DNA from: CAWKOH01 sp963851245
GTDB lineage: Bacteria; Actinomycetota; Acidimicrobiia; Acidimicrobiales; Palsa-688
DNA length: 64,000 bases
Reading direction: 5' to 3'
Assembly (NCBI GenBank): GCA_963851245.1
Contig: CAWKOH010000004.1
Span: forward strand, 62,001 to 126,000
Of the stretch, positions 43,981 to 53,683 are shown piece after piece. Both the position numbers and the translations under genes were made by a program. A model generated the notes under the pieces. That model ran no database searches and was not told the DNA's origin. It saw only the letters and a program-made list of their open reading frames with translations. Position 1 is the stretch's first letter. Each line of letters starts with the position of its first letter.

Positions 43981-45327
43981 GTGAGGTCCTTCAGCGGGAT
44001 GACGATCCGGTGCACAGGCGGCGCCGGCGGCAAGCCGCCCGGGCGGCGGGCCGGCCTAATCGCGGTGGCGGTGCTGGCGCTGCTCGCAGCGGCGTGCTCG
44101 AGCGGGGGGCACCACGGGAGTGAGGCGAAGGCGGCGGGGAGCACCAGGGCTGCGGCTGCGGCCAAGGCCGCGGCGACCGGCCCGCAGGTGGAGATAACGC
44201 CCGCGGACGGCGCCGCCAATGTCGATCCGTCCGCGGGGATCACTGTCACAGCAGCCCGGGGCACGCTGACCAACGTCGCCGTACACACTGCCGGCGACGC
44301 CGTGTCTGGTTCACTCAGCCAGGGTGGCACGGTCTGGCACAGCCGATGGGCGCTCGACGTCTCGCAGACCTACACGGTGACAGCCACGGCCTCCAGGCCC
44401 GGCGGGGGCACCGTCAGTAGCACGAGCACGTTCAGCACGCTGACGCCGACCCGGACGTTCACAACGGAGATCCTCGAGGGATACGGTCAGTCCTACGGCG
44501 TCGGGATGCCGATCATCCTGTACTTCAGCCAACCAATCGCAGACAAGGCCGCTGTCGAGCAGGCGTTGCAAGTCGCCACGTCGAAGCCGGTGGTCGGGGC
44601 CTGGTACTGGGACGAGCCGTGCAACATGGCCGCCGCCTGCGCCTACTTCCGGCCCCGTGACTACTGGCCGGCCGGCACGGTTGTCAGCTTCACGGGCCAC
44701 CTTAATGGCGTGCAGGGCGCCCCGGGCATGTACGGCACCCACACCTTGACCCAGACGTTCGACATCGGGGCGTCACTGGTGGCGGTGGGCAACACCGCGA
44801 CCCACCAGACTCAGATCTACGAGAACGGCCACCTCCTCTACGACTGGCCGATCAGCTCCGGCCGGCCGGGCGACGACACTCCCGACGGCAGCTATCTGAC
44901 CATCGAAAAGGATAACCCCGTGCAGATGGTTGGCCCCGGCTACAGCATCTCAGTGCCGTGGTCGGTGCGGTTCACGTTCAGTGGGGACTACTACCACGAT
45001 GCTTACTGGTCAGTAGGGGAGCAGGGTTTCGAGAACGTCAGCCATGGGTGCATCAACCTGTCGCCCGCCGACGCCGAGACCTACTACAAGCTCGCCGTGC
45101 CGGGCGACCCCATCACCATCGTGGGCAGCCCGCAAGCCGGCACCTGGGACAACGGCTGGACCGAGTGGTTCCTCAGCTGGGCCCAGTACCTCCAGGGGAG
45201 CGCTCTTCACGAGGCGGTGGAAGCCGGGCCCGCCGGCAGCACGTTCGTCGCCCCTTCGTCAATCCCGCCCTCCGCTGCCGCCTCGCCCCTGCAGACCGCG
45301 CCGGCCAATAACTCGGTCGCCCAGTAG
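43981..45327 (+). CDS. L,D-transpeptidase lipoprotein (Ig-like plus YkuD)
   Basis: 448 residues from GTG 43981; ATG 43999 is an alternative. The signal peptide IAVAVLALLAAACSSGG has a lipobox-like AAAC, so a lipid-anchored protein outside the membrane. An Ala-rich linker is followed by an Ig-like domain (about 60-160; EITPADGAANVDPSAGITV), a second beta domain (ILYFSQPIADKAAVEQALQV), and a YkuD domain with the catalytic Cys357 in SHGCINLSP. This mirrors mycobacterial LdtMt2-type enzymes that make 3-3 crosslinks in peptidoglycan. A C-terminal extension is Ser/Ala/Pro-rich. Confidence 0.93.
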   Translation: MRSFSGMTIRCTGGAGGKPPGRRAGLIAVAVLALLAAACSSGGHHGSEAKAAGSTRAAAAAKAAATGPQVEITPADGAANVDPSAGITVTAARGTLTNVAVHTAGDAVSGSLSQGGTVWHSRWALDVSQTYTVTATASRPGGGTVSSTSTFSTLTPTRTFTTEILEGYGQSYGVGMPIILYFSQPIADKAAVEQALQVATSKPVVGAWYWDEPCNMAAACAYFRPRDYWPAGTVVSFTGHLNGVQGAPGMYGTHTLTQTFDIGASLVAVGNTATHQTQIYENGHLLYDWPISSGRPGDDTPDGSYLTIEKDNPVQMVGPGYSISVPWSVRFTFSGDYYHDAYWSVGEQGFENVSHGCINLSPADAETYYKLAVPGDPITIVGSPQAGTWDNGWTEWFLSWAQYLQGSALHEAVEAGPAGSTFVAPSSIPPSAAASPLQTAPANNSVAQ

Positions 45328-45413
45328 ACCAGCCGGGTTCGTCTTGGAATGCGAGGCCTCCTCCCGAGATCGTCAGTCCGGGCCCGGGTGTCGGCCTCAT
45401 CAACGCGGCCGGG

Positions 45414-46544
45414 TCAGGACCACACCTCGTGCGCAGTCTCGACGACCAGGCGCAGCTTGGCCACCTGTTCGTCGAAGGTCAGGACGTTGCCCTCCACGGT
45501 GGAGGAGAACCCGCACTGAGGGGACAGACAGAGCTGGTCGAGCGGGACGAAGCGCGATGCCTCGTCGATTCGGCGCTTCAGGTCGTCCTTTCGTTCCAGC
45601 TCACCCCGCTTGGTGGTGACCAGCCCGAGAACCACTGTTTTCCCCTTCGGTACGAAGCGAAGCGGCTCGAATCCCCCGGAGCGGGCGTCGTCGTACTCGA
45701 GGAAGAACCCGTCGACGTCGAGCTCGCTGAAGAGGGCTTCGGCCACGAAGTCGTAGCCGCCCTCGGCTACCCATGACGACCGGAAGTTCCCCCGGCAGGA
45801 ATGGGTTGTGACTGCCATCGACGGCGGCCGGCCCGCCAGCGCCGCATTTATCTGCTTGATGTAGCGGAGGTGCTGGTGCTCGGCGTCGGCGCCCTGAGCG
45901 GCGATCATCTCCCGCTGGCGCGGGTCGTTCAGGTAGGCCAGGCTGGTGTCGTCGAGCTGCAGGTAGGTGCAACCCAGACCGGCGAGGGCGGCCACCTCGG
46001 CGGCGTAGGCGGCGGACAGGTCTGCCCAGAAACCCTCCTCATCCGGGTACACGGACGGGCTGATAGCCGCTCGGCCACCCCGGTAGTGCACCATGCTCGG
46101 CGAGGGGATTGTCAGCTTCGGAGTTACCGCGACCCCGGCTCCGGCGACCGTGTCGCGGAGGAAGCCGAAGGCGTCGGCGAATATCGGCTCGTCCAGCCGG
46201 ATGCGGCTGTCGACCTGCAAAGCCGCCGGCGTGAACTCGATGGTGCCCTGGTCGTTTCGGAATTGAACTGTCAACGTGCCGTCCGAACGGCTAACGCCGC
46301 CCAGCTGATAGATGAAATCCATGTGCCATGAGGCCCGACGGAACTCGCCATCGGTGGCCGACGCGAGCCCGACTTCGCTCTGCATCTCCACCGCCTTGCG
46401 GATGGCCTCGTCCTCCTCCTCGCTCAGCCTCTCGTCGGTGATCGTTCCCGCCGCGTGCTGCTCCCGGACCGCCACCAGTTTGGGCGGTCGTAGCAGGCTA
46501 CCCACGTGGTCTGCTCGGAACGGGGGACGGTCACGCCAGCTCAT
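45414..46544 (-). CDS. MetE C-terminal-like methyltransferase (YxjG/YxjH type)
   Basis: ATG 46544 with AAGGTCACACC upstream; the longer frame is shadow of the SDR gene. 376 residues: PFRADHVGSLLRPPKLV at the N-terminus, SATDGEFRRASWHMDF, GCTYLQLDDTSLAYLND, VTTHSCRGNFRSSW, FFLEYDDARSGGFEPL and LCLSPQCGFSS. The zinc ligands of MetE (H, C, E, C) are recognisable as THSCRGN, EYD and SPQCG. Such single-domain proteins are B12-independent methionine-synthase relatives, possibly using other methyl donors. Confidence 0.88.
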   Translation of the reverse strand: MSWRDRPPFRADHVGSLLRPPKLVAVREQHAAGTITDERLSEEEDEAIRKAVEMQSEVGLASATDGEFRRASWHMDFIYQLGGVSRSDGTLTVQFRNDQGTIEFTPAALQVDSRIRLDEPIFADAFGFLRDTVAGAGVAVTPKLTIPSPSMVHYRGGRAAISPSVYPDEEGFWADLSAAYAAEVAALAGLGCTYLQLDDTSLAYLNDPRQREMIAAQGADAEHQHLRYIKQINAALAGRPPSMAVTTHSCRGNFRSSWVAEGGYDFVAEALFSELDVDGFFLEYDDARSGGFEPLRFVPKGKTVVLGLVTTKRGELERKDDLKRRIDEASRFVPLDQLCLSPQCGFSSTVEGNVLTFDEQVAKLRLVVETAHEVWS

Positions 46545-46616
46545 AGGTGTGACCTTAGGAGCTATGTTCCGATCAGTTGGACGGCACGGTAATCGGGGAC
46601 GAGCGGAGGGACAAGT

Positions 46617-47432
46617 ATGGCGATCGCGGATGTGAGCGACAGATCGATCGCTGATCTGATATCGCTGCAGGGACGGGTGGCCGTGGTCACCGGCGGCGCA
46701 CGCGGGACCGGATTGGGGATCGTCCGCCGGCTCGCCGAAGCAGGGGCTGCGGTGGTGATCGGCGATGGTGACGAGCAGGCTGCCAGCGAAGCTGCTCAGA
46801 CCTTGCGCCCCGCCGGTGGCGAGCTCCGGGGTATGAAGCTGGATGTCGACGACGAACTTTCCGTGACCGGGTTCGCCGAAAGGGTGGTGGGCGAACTGGG
46901 CCGGGTCGACCTGTGGGTCAACAACGCGGGCATATACCCGGGCACGCCGGTCCTCGACATGACCGCTGCCCAGTGGGATCAGGTTGTCGATTTCAACCTG
47001 AAGGGCGTTTTCCTGGGGGCCCGCGAAGCAGCCCGGCGGATGGTCTCGGCCGGCCACGGCGGCGTAATCGTCAATATCGCCTCCACGGCGAGTTTTCGCG
47101 CTTCTGGCTCAGGCGTAGCCCATTACGTGTCCTCCAAGTTCGGCGTGCGGGGACTGACCAAGGCGCTCGCGGTCGAGCTGGGCCCGTCCGGCATCAGGGT
47201 GCTGGGGGTGGCCCCGACCTTCACCGAGACGCCGGGTACCAGGGAGAGGCGGCCCGACCTCGACGACTCCGCCTACCGGGAGTTCATTCAGAGAGCGGGC
47301 GCGGCCAAGCCGCTGGGCCGAGTGGGCGTGCCCGATGACGTGGCCCGGGTGGTGCTGTTCTGTGCGAGCGACCTCTCCGCCTTCATGACCGGAAGCACTC
47401 TCGCCGTCGACGCTGGCGACCTGGCCCGGTAG
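46617..47432 (+). CDS. Short-chain dehydrogenase/reductase (SDR)
   Basis: 271 residues from ATG 46617 with CGGAGGG upstream. VVTGGARGTGLGIVRRLAEA holds the cofactor loop, DLWVNNAGIYPG the NNAG motif, VIVNIASTAS the serine, and HYVSSKFGVRGLTKALA the YxxxK. The C-terminus has FMTGSTLAVDAGD. Complete, unlike the SDR at 13549. Divergent from the MetE-like gene. Confidence 0.93.
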   Translation: MAIADVSDRSIADLISLQGRVAVVTGGARGTGLGIVRRLAEAGAAVVIGDGDEQAASEAAQTLRPAGGELRGMKLDVDDELSVTGFAERVVGELGRVDLWVNNAGIYPGTPVLDMTAAQWDQVVDFNLKGVFLGAREAARRMVSAGHGGVIVNIASTASFRASGSGVAHYVSSKFGVRGLTKALAVELGPSGIRVLGVAPTFTETPGTRERRPDLDDSAYREFIQRAGAAKPLGRVGVPDDVARVVLFCASDLSAFMTGSTLAVDAGDLAR

Positions 47433-47505
47433 GTATCCTGCCGTTCTCTGCGGCTCACCCACATGAGGTTTCGAAGGGACGGGAGCCGATCGTATTGTCG
47501 ACTCC

Positions 47506-48087
47506 ATGATTGCTCAGGGCCACAGCAGCGCTCTTCTCGTTATGGACGTTCAGCTGGGGGTGGTCGAGCGCTTTGCCGGCGATAGCGATCTGCTGGAGCG
47601 CCTCCGTCGTGCCATCGACGCGGCCAGAGCGGCTGAAGTACCGGTGATATTTGTGCGCGTCGCCTTCAGGGCCGGCCATCCCGAGATAAGTGCCCGCAAT
47701 CGGACCTTTGCTGCCATTGCGTCACAGGCGGGCACCTCTTTTGATGAGGGCAGCGATGCCACCAACATCCACCCGGCCCTCGAGCCCCGCGTGGAAGAGG
47801 CTGTCGTGGTGAAGAAGCGGGTCAGCGCCTTTTCGGGCAGCGATCTCGAGGTCCTCTTGCGCTCGTTGGGTGTCAGCCATCTCGTGCTCAGCGGGATCGC
47901 CACCAGTGGGGTGGTGCTATCTACGCTGCGGGAGGCGGCTGACCGCGATTACGAGCTCACGGTGCTCTCCGACGCCTGCGCCGATGCCGACGAGGAGGTC
48001 CATAGAGTGCTCATCGGAAAGGTCTTCCCCAGGCAGGCGGAGGTGATCTCGGTCGACGATTGGCTCGGACGCCTGGCCGGCGCTTAG
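47506..48087 (+). CDS. Isochorismatase-like cysteine hydrolase family protein lacking the usual Cys
   Basis: 193 residues from ATG 47506. LLVMDVQLGVVERFAG has the Asp, VVVKKRVSAFSGSDLEVLL the Lys, and LSGIATSGVVLSTLREAADR the segment that normally carries the nucleophilic Cys (ATxxC); here it is Val. The fold is intact and the frame is full length. Family members hydrolyse nicotinamide, isochorismate or carbamoyl groups. With Cys absent it may be an isochorismatase-type (non-Cys) hydrolase or binding protein. Confidence 0.85.
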   Translation: MIAQGHSSALLVMDVQLGVVERFAGDSDLLERLRRAIDAARAAEVPVIFVRVAFRAGHPEISARNRTFAAIASQAGTSFDEGSDATNIHPALEPRVEEAVVVKKRVSAFSGSDLEVLLRSLGVSHLVLSGIATSGVVLSTLREAADRDYELTVLSDACADADEEVHRVLIGKVFPRQAEVISVDDWLGRLAGA

Positions 48088-48321
48088 CCGTCCGGGCCGG
48101 GACGAGCGCGGCCGGACCGGCGCTGAGCCCTGGCCCCGGTGACACCGCGCCACCCGCCGTGGTCGATGGACCCGATTGTTCTGATCCCTGTGCCACGGCG
48201 AAGCGGAGTTGGCCGAGTGCCGGGTGCCTAATCCGGTCGTTGCGCTCGCCCAGCCGGACGACGGGAATCGGTACCTCGGTCGGCCAGCTGAGTCCATCGG
48301 CAGCGCCTCCATCGTCGGCGA

Positions 48322-49458
48322 CTATGGAATGGGGGACAACTGAAGATGTTCGAGAGTCGCAGCCAGCTTAGCGATCGGGACAAACGTGTCGAACTGGCCG
48401 GCGCGTGACACGGAGTCGCCAGTGAAATACCAGTAGGTGTGGCCCAGTTCCTCGGACATCGCCCAGTACACGAAGGCCCAGGGGATCCGGCTTGGCTCGA
48501 CTATGTCGACCACGACGAGCCCCTCAGGAGAAAACAATGCATTCGTAAAGGCCGCACCATGAGTAGATACAACCACCTTCGCTTCGGCGAATAACTCGAC
48601 CTGCTCTCTGAAAGAAAGAGTCTCAGGAAGGCATGTCTCGAAACCGTACCGAGAAAGACACGCTTCGACCTCCGCTTCGTTTGCCAGCCTTCTCTGAGGC
48701 ATCCGCCTTCGGCTGATAAAGATCCTCCGGTGCGGCGGCTGCCCGGCCACCCCTAATCCGTCAAAGATCCTATCTCTCAACCAATGGTCAGCGTCGGCGC
48801 GATGACTGCCGGAATTGCTCGTCGGCGGCGCGAAGTAAAGACGTTCGAGTTCCCATGTCTCATCGCCGGGAAAGTACGCGAGCTGATGCTCGTTTACGCC
48901 GAGAAGCCTGAGCGTTTCGAGTCTGAGCGGACTCGGGTTCGACGGTACGATGAATATCGTGTCCTCGGGGAGGTGTTGCATGACCCCGAAGAGTCTTTGG
49001 AGTGTGTCGTGCATCCAGTGGTAGTAATTGGCAGGGTCGCCGACCGCCCATTTCACCACGAGGGAGAAGTAAGTTCCCGGCTTTCTCACCCGGGCGCGGC
49101 GTCGACGCTGCCAATAAGCGGGGTCTTCCTCCAATAGAGTTCGGTTATAGATGGATTCCGCCGCGTAGCTCCCATCGGGAAGGACGACGACACCATTCTT
49201 CCCGGTGATGAGTGCGTCATCGATGGGTACGATGTACCGCCCGCGTTGTTTCACTTCGAGTCGAGTGAGGAACTCCGGGTCCACACTGGATTCAATCGTA
49301 TGCGGCGGGTGTCGCTCGAAGCTCCGCGGTGCGAACACCGGGACGCTGGGGATGCCGTGATGGGAAGCCCATTCCCGTACGTCTTCTGTGACCGGCGGAG
49401 ATGGCAGAAGGCGGAACCCTGCTCGGGCTACTCGCGTGCTCAAAGCTCTGTGTAACAA
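48322..49458 (-). CDS. GT61-family (DUF563) glycosyltransferase
   Basis: 378 residues from a TTG at 49458 with GGAGACGGG upstream; no better start is in frame. WAVGDPANYYHWMHDTLQRL, then ERLYFAPPTSNSG, RIFISRRRMPQRRLANEAEV, and VVVSTHGAAFTNALFSPEGL are GT61 hallmarks (NYYHW, SRR, HGAxxTN). These enzymes transfer xylose, N-acetylglucosamine or other sugars to glycans; bacterial members occur in capsule or exopolysaccharide loci. Base composition is clearly lower in GC than the neighbours and uses AGA and TCA codons, so lateral origin is likely. Confidence 0.85.
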   Translation of the reverse strand: MLHRALSTRVARAGFRLLPSPPVTEDVREWASHHGIPSVPVFAPRSFERHPPHTIESSVDPEFLTRLEVKQRGRYIVPIDDALITGKNGVVVLPDGSYAAESIYNRTLLEEDPAYWQRRRRARVRKPGTYFSLVVKWAVGDPANYYHWMHDTLQRLFGVMQHLPEDTIFIVPSNPSPLRLETLRLLGVNEHQLAYFPGDETWELERLYFAPPTSNSGSHRADADHWLRDRIFDGLGVAGQPPHRRIFISRRRMPQRRLANEAEVEACLSRYGFETCLPETLSFREQVELFAEAKVVVSTHGAAFTNALFSPEGLVVVDIVEPSRIPWAFVYWAMSEELGHTYWYFTGDSVSRAGQFDTFVPIAKLAATLEHLQLSPIP

Positions 49459-49820
49459 CCGTTTCCCGTCTCCGACCTCGGCTTGATACCGCCATATGGC
49501 TCATCAGTGAATCCGCGAATCGGGTGAGTTTATCACTGGCCTGTTTTCCCTACATGGGCCCCCGTCCGGTAACCCATCGTCCCGATCGGAGTATCGTGAC
49601 TCGCGCTCGTCTGACCTTCGGAGTGGCACTGCCGCTGATGAAGCATTCGGCGATCGGTCGCGGGATTCGGCATAGAGGCTCCGCGGCAGCCTAGATTCGA
49701 GCCGTGCCACCGGCTGGGACCTGAAGTCGTCGAGAGCATCGGCCGACCGCCCGAAATCGGTGCCCTCCTCTCCAGGAATTTCAGCTTAAGGGGGCCAAAC
49801 CAGCGACCGATACATCGCCT
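49459..49820. other. Intergenic region, no gene seen
   Basis: 362 bases between the GT61 gene (minus) and the secreted TIM-barrel/tectonin gene (plus). It should hold both promoters. Short frames here have no family resemblance. Composition is lower in GC, like the GT61 gene. Confidence 0.35.
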
Positions 49821-52003
49821 GTGGCATGGCTGAGCTGGCGGCCTCAAACTCGGTGCCGGCGCGCTCGTCTACTAGCCCCCATTGCGGTCGCATGCCTCGC
49901 TCTTCCAGCCGTCTGGGCTCATTCAGCCCACGCCGCATCGGGCAGCGGTACTGCGGTTGGAGCCGACCGGATGATCATGTGGACAGGCGCGTCAGACCTC
50001 TATTCGATGAGCGACGCAGAGCTAAACGACTGGAAGCAGGACGGCGTGGGGGGTTTGGTGGGAAGCGTCGCTTGGCTAACCGGCATGGGCGGCAGCCAGG
50101 TGTTCACCGGTGACGGGACGGGTCCGGCCGGTGGTGTCGAATCCCAACTCGCCGGTTCGAACATCGTCGCTCGTGCCCACGCCCTCGGAATGAAACTGTA
50201 CCTGGGATTCAACCTGGTCAACTACTACAACACTCAAACCCCTCTCGGCGAGTGGTTCAACAATGCGGAATGGGACGATGTGGTGCTGCCTGCGGTGAGA
50301 GGACTCGCGGGCGCGGCCCGAGAACTGGGGTTCGACGGCATAGCCATGGATGGGGAGATCTATGCCCAACAGGGGGGCGCTCAAACGGCCAGCTGGTCAT
50401 GGGACTACCCCGGCAACACTCACAACGAGCAGGCCGTGCGAGCCGAGGTGACCCAAAGGGGCCGGCAGCTGATGACTGCCATCCTGGCCGCTTTTCCCGG
50501 GGTACAGATCGCTGATTACCACGCTTCGTTTCCCGATACTTGGGACGCGTACGCAGAAGAACAGAACGGCGACGGATCCGACGTGTACGCGTCCAACGTC
50601 GACATCAACTTCTGGGATGGCATGACCAGCGTCAGCGGCTACTCCGCTATCCGCTTCTACGACGAGATGTTCTCCAAGGACACGGGGGTCAGCGGCGGGA
50701 CGGCACAAACCTGGAGCTCTGCGCTCGGATACGAGGACAACAGCCTCTTCGCATTGTTCTCGCGTGCCTTCTCAAACTGGTCTTACGCCGCGGACCGGGT
50801 CTATCTGTCACCGTCAGCCTGGATCGATGGCGACGAGACGAACGAAGGATCATGGACCGCGCCGCGGGACCCTTCATACGTGGAGACCCAGCTGCAGGCC
50901 TTTCACGACTGGGGTATGGGCGGAGAATTCGCGGACTACACGTTACGCCCCGCTCGGCTCGTTCGACTATTCGCCTTACGTAACCGCCATCCAGGCCGCG
51001 GCAGAACCCAGTCCGGTCAATGATCCCGCACCTGTGCTCACGATCGGCGCAGCCCACATCCAGGGAGAAACTGCGACCATATCCGGTACCGCCAGTGATG
51101 CCTACGCCGTGCGGGTGGTGAAATGGACGATGCCTGGCGGCGCAACCGGAACAGCTCAGTTGACCTGGAACATCACCTCGGGCAGCTACGAAGGAGGCTA
51201 CGTATCCCAAAGCGACTGGACCGCAGATGTTCCCCTGGCTGCGGGTAGCAGCCAGGCAACCGTCACTGCCGAGAACATTCACGGCGTTACGGCCACCACC
51301 GCCGTACCCTTGCCCGGGTTCGGTTTCACGGGCGTGTCGGTGGGATCCGACGGGGCGGTCTGGGCAGTCGGCGCCAACCCTGTCAATGGCGGTTACGGCA
51401 TCTATCACCGAACAGGTAACGGCTGGCAGAACGTGGCGGGAGGAGCCGTCGCCATAGGTGTCGGGCCCACCGGGAGCCCTTGGGTCGTCAACTCAGGTCA
51501 TAAGATCTTTCAGTGGGCAGGTACGGGCTGGACTCTGGCTGCCGGCGCTGCGACTGATATCTCGGTCGGCTCCGACGGGGCGGTGTGGGTGATCGGCACC
51601 AACGCTGTTAATGGCGGTTACGGCATCTACCGCCGAACAGGTAACGGCTGGCAGAGGGTGCCGGGAGGAGCCGTCGCCATAGGTGTCGGGCCCACCGGGA
51701 GCCCTTGGGTCGTCAACTCAGGTCATAAGATCTTTCAGTGGGCAGGTACGGGCTGGACTCTGGCTGCCGGCGCTGCGACTGATATCTCGGTCGGCTCCGA
51801 CGGGGCGGTGTGGGTGATCGGCACCAACGCTGTTAATGGCGGTTACGGCATCTACCGCCGAACAGGTAACGGCTGGCAGAGGGTGCCGGGAGGAGCCGTC
51901 GCCATAGGTGTCGGGCACAGCCGGGAGCCCTTGGGTCGTCAACTCGGGTCATCAGATCTTTCAGTGGACAGGTACGGGCTGGACTCCGGCCGCGGGCGGC
52001 TGA
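49821..52003 (+). pseudogene. Secreted TIM-barrel glycosidase-like protein with Ig-like and tectonin repeats, two frame breaks
   Basis: GTG 49821 gives a signal peptide (LLAPIAVACLALPAVWAHSA). The first 370 residues look like a TIM-barrel glycoside hydrolase (MIMWTGASDLYSM, LYLGFNLVNYYNTQ, ELGFDGIAMDGEIY, NVDINFWDGM). Near 50940 the frame shifts to APLGSFDYSPYVTAIQAA, then an Ig-like domain (DPAPVLTIGAAHIQGETATI), then 75-residue tectonin units (SVGSDGAVWVIGTN, GPTGSPWVVNSGHKIF). A second break near 51918 is followed by AGSPWVVNSGHQIFQW and a stop at 52001-52003. Total about 727 residues. Predicted extracellular glycan-binding or -cleaving protein beside a GT61 gene. Confidence 0.75.
51346..51917 (+). 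repeat. 225-nt tandem repeats coding tectonin propeller units
   Basis: The unit begins TCCGACGGGGCG at 51346, 51571 and 51796, a period of exactly 225 bases (75 codons). From about 51438 to 51917 the sequence repeats itself with no visible difference; the first half of the first unit carries about a dozen changes. This indicates a very recent unit duplication or ongoing copy-number change in a surface protein. The third unit is incomplete and runs on into a diverged fourth segment. Confidence 0.88.
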
Positions 52004-52230
52004 AATGGGGGGACTCGGCCCGCTGCGAATGCTGACTGCACCGGCTTTTCTTGCAGAAGCTTCCGTATATTTCGAACACGTCAGACGGGCCGTAGACCCG
52101 CATCACGGGCCCTCAACAGTGCCTGACTGAGTCCCACAGGAAGCCGACCCGGCCGGGCTGTGCTGCCTGGCCGGACGAAGTGTACGTGCGAGACGCCGGC
52201 CTCATGTGCCTCCGATGGGAGGCCTCTTGC

Positions 52231-52575
52231 TCAGTAGGCATCTCTGAATCGCAACAAGCTCTCAAGGTCTGAGACGCTAAACCGGTTGTCCTCTAGTTCC
52301 AACAGAAATCCCCTGCCGATGAGATCGCCTCGCGCTTGCTCATACCAGTATGCGCTCGCGACTTCTTGACTCGCGTCGGGCTCCCCTGGAGGATCGGGCA
52401 AGGCAGCAGACTCAGCTACCAGATCCCAGGATGAAGCGAGGTCGTCCGGTGACAGTGTAAGTGCCGCCCCCGGATGATTGACCTTCCGTTCGGCGAGCAG
52501 TTCAAGTACGGACGAAAGCAGAGCTTTGGGAAACTCGTCTAGGCCCTCGAAGTTGGTCACGGACCAGTCTCGCAT
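52231..52575 (-). CDS. Hypothetical acidic protein
   Basis: 114 residues from ATG 52575; no ribosome site is clear. The sequence is acidic and helical (GLDEFPKALLSSVLELLAE, ASAYWYEQARGDLIGRGF, RFSVSDLESLLRFRDAY) with natural protein-like composition and lower GC than the core genome. No family is recognised. It lies in the accessory stretch between the tectonin gene and the gene debris. Confidence 0.55.
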   Translation of the reverse strand: MRDWSVTNFEGLDEFPKALLSSVLELLAERKVNHPGAALTLSPDDLASSWDLVAESAALPDPPGEPDASQEVASAYWYEQARGDLIGRGFLLELEDNRFSVSDLESLLRFRDAY

Positions 52576-52798
52576 AACGGCACCGACGCGCGGCCCGGGG
52601 CCAGTCGGTGAACCCGGGACATGCTCGCGAATCGTCGGCTGCTTATGAGGTCCGCTGGGCCGACCGGGCGTCCGGAGGAGGACGTCGATTGGCGCTCTCA
52701 GGCGTGGATGGGCTCCCCGGGCAATCCGACGGAGATGACTTGTTCGGGACGCGATCGAGGAAGGAGACGAACACCTCGCCGGCCGCGGTGAATCCGCG

Positions 52799-52990
52799 AT
52801 GATTCGAGTGGTGATACAGACCTTCGCAGGTCGGTTGCGAGCCGTTCGAAGTCGCTTTGGGCCGTTCGTCTGGGGGCTCGATCCCTCTTCGGAGGTCCTC
52901 CGTGATTGGGGTCTTGGCGACAGCCCCGAAGGGCTGGACCGTTTTGTTCGGCGACTTCTGACGGAGGCCGATCCGACTCACCAAGCTCGG
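52799..52990 (+). pseudogene. N-terminal fragment of orotidine-5'-phosphate decarboxylase
   Basis: The plus frame encodes FAGRLRAVRSRFGPFVWGLD, then PSSEVLRDWGLGDSPEGLD and RFVRRLLTEA. This matches the N-terminus of actinobacterial type 2 PyrF (F..RL...R.GP...GLDPHPELL..WGL....GL..F). After about 55 residues resemblance stops and no lysine-containing catalytic DAKRGD segment is found in any frame. A functional pyrF (about 280 residues) must be elsewhere. Remnant. Confidence 0.58.
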
Positions 52991-53683
52991 CGCGACGACG
53001 CGGATGCAGGCCATCGTCGTAAGTTCAGACGAAAGCGCAACTGCGTTCTGGCGAACATCGGGCTGGGAGGAGCAGAGCAGTCGCCTTCGCTTCGTCAAGG
53101 GATGACTTCGTCCGGTCAGAACGGGATAGCTCGGGATTCAGTCCGGAGGGTGCAGTAGTAGCTGCCCTTCGAAGAATCGAGGTTCCAGGGCCGCGTTGGG
53201 TAGTACCTCCCGCGCCAATCTCCGGGACCGTGGGAGCACTGTCTGGCTCGGCTTGATGATGGCCAGCGTGCCCGACTCCAAAGCCGCAACTTGGAGGCGG
53301 GACACGCCGACCGTCGCAAGCTCGGGCGTTGGCGGGTGCCGCCCGGGCCTGCATCAGCCGGGGATCACTAAGAAAGCGCACATCCCGGCCGACCTGGTAG
53401 GCGTTCGGATAAAACGCCCACGGTGGTAGAGAGGCCCAGCTGGCTCACTCTCTGTCGTGAAGGCACCTCTCGGGCGGCGTTGACCCTATCAGCACTCTCC
53501 TGCCAGGTCTACAGCCATTGTCCATTAGGTGCCGGGCGGCCCGGTTTCGGCGCCTCGGTGACTCAATGAGCCCGGGCCAGCGTCCCGTGTTCGGCTCCTC
53601 GCCCGGCTTGTACTGCTTTGGGTACGACTGGCGCCGGGAAAGGGGATGCAGGACTCGTGGGGGTGATGTGAAGTTCAAAATTG
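52991..53683. other. Gene-poor accessory stretch
   Basis: About 700 bases with only short, family-less frames on both strands. Together with the PyrF fragment on the left and the transposase on the right it looks like decayed DNA around an insertion sequence. Confidence 0.4.
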
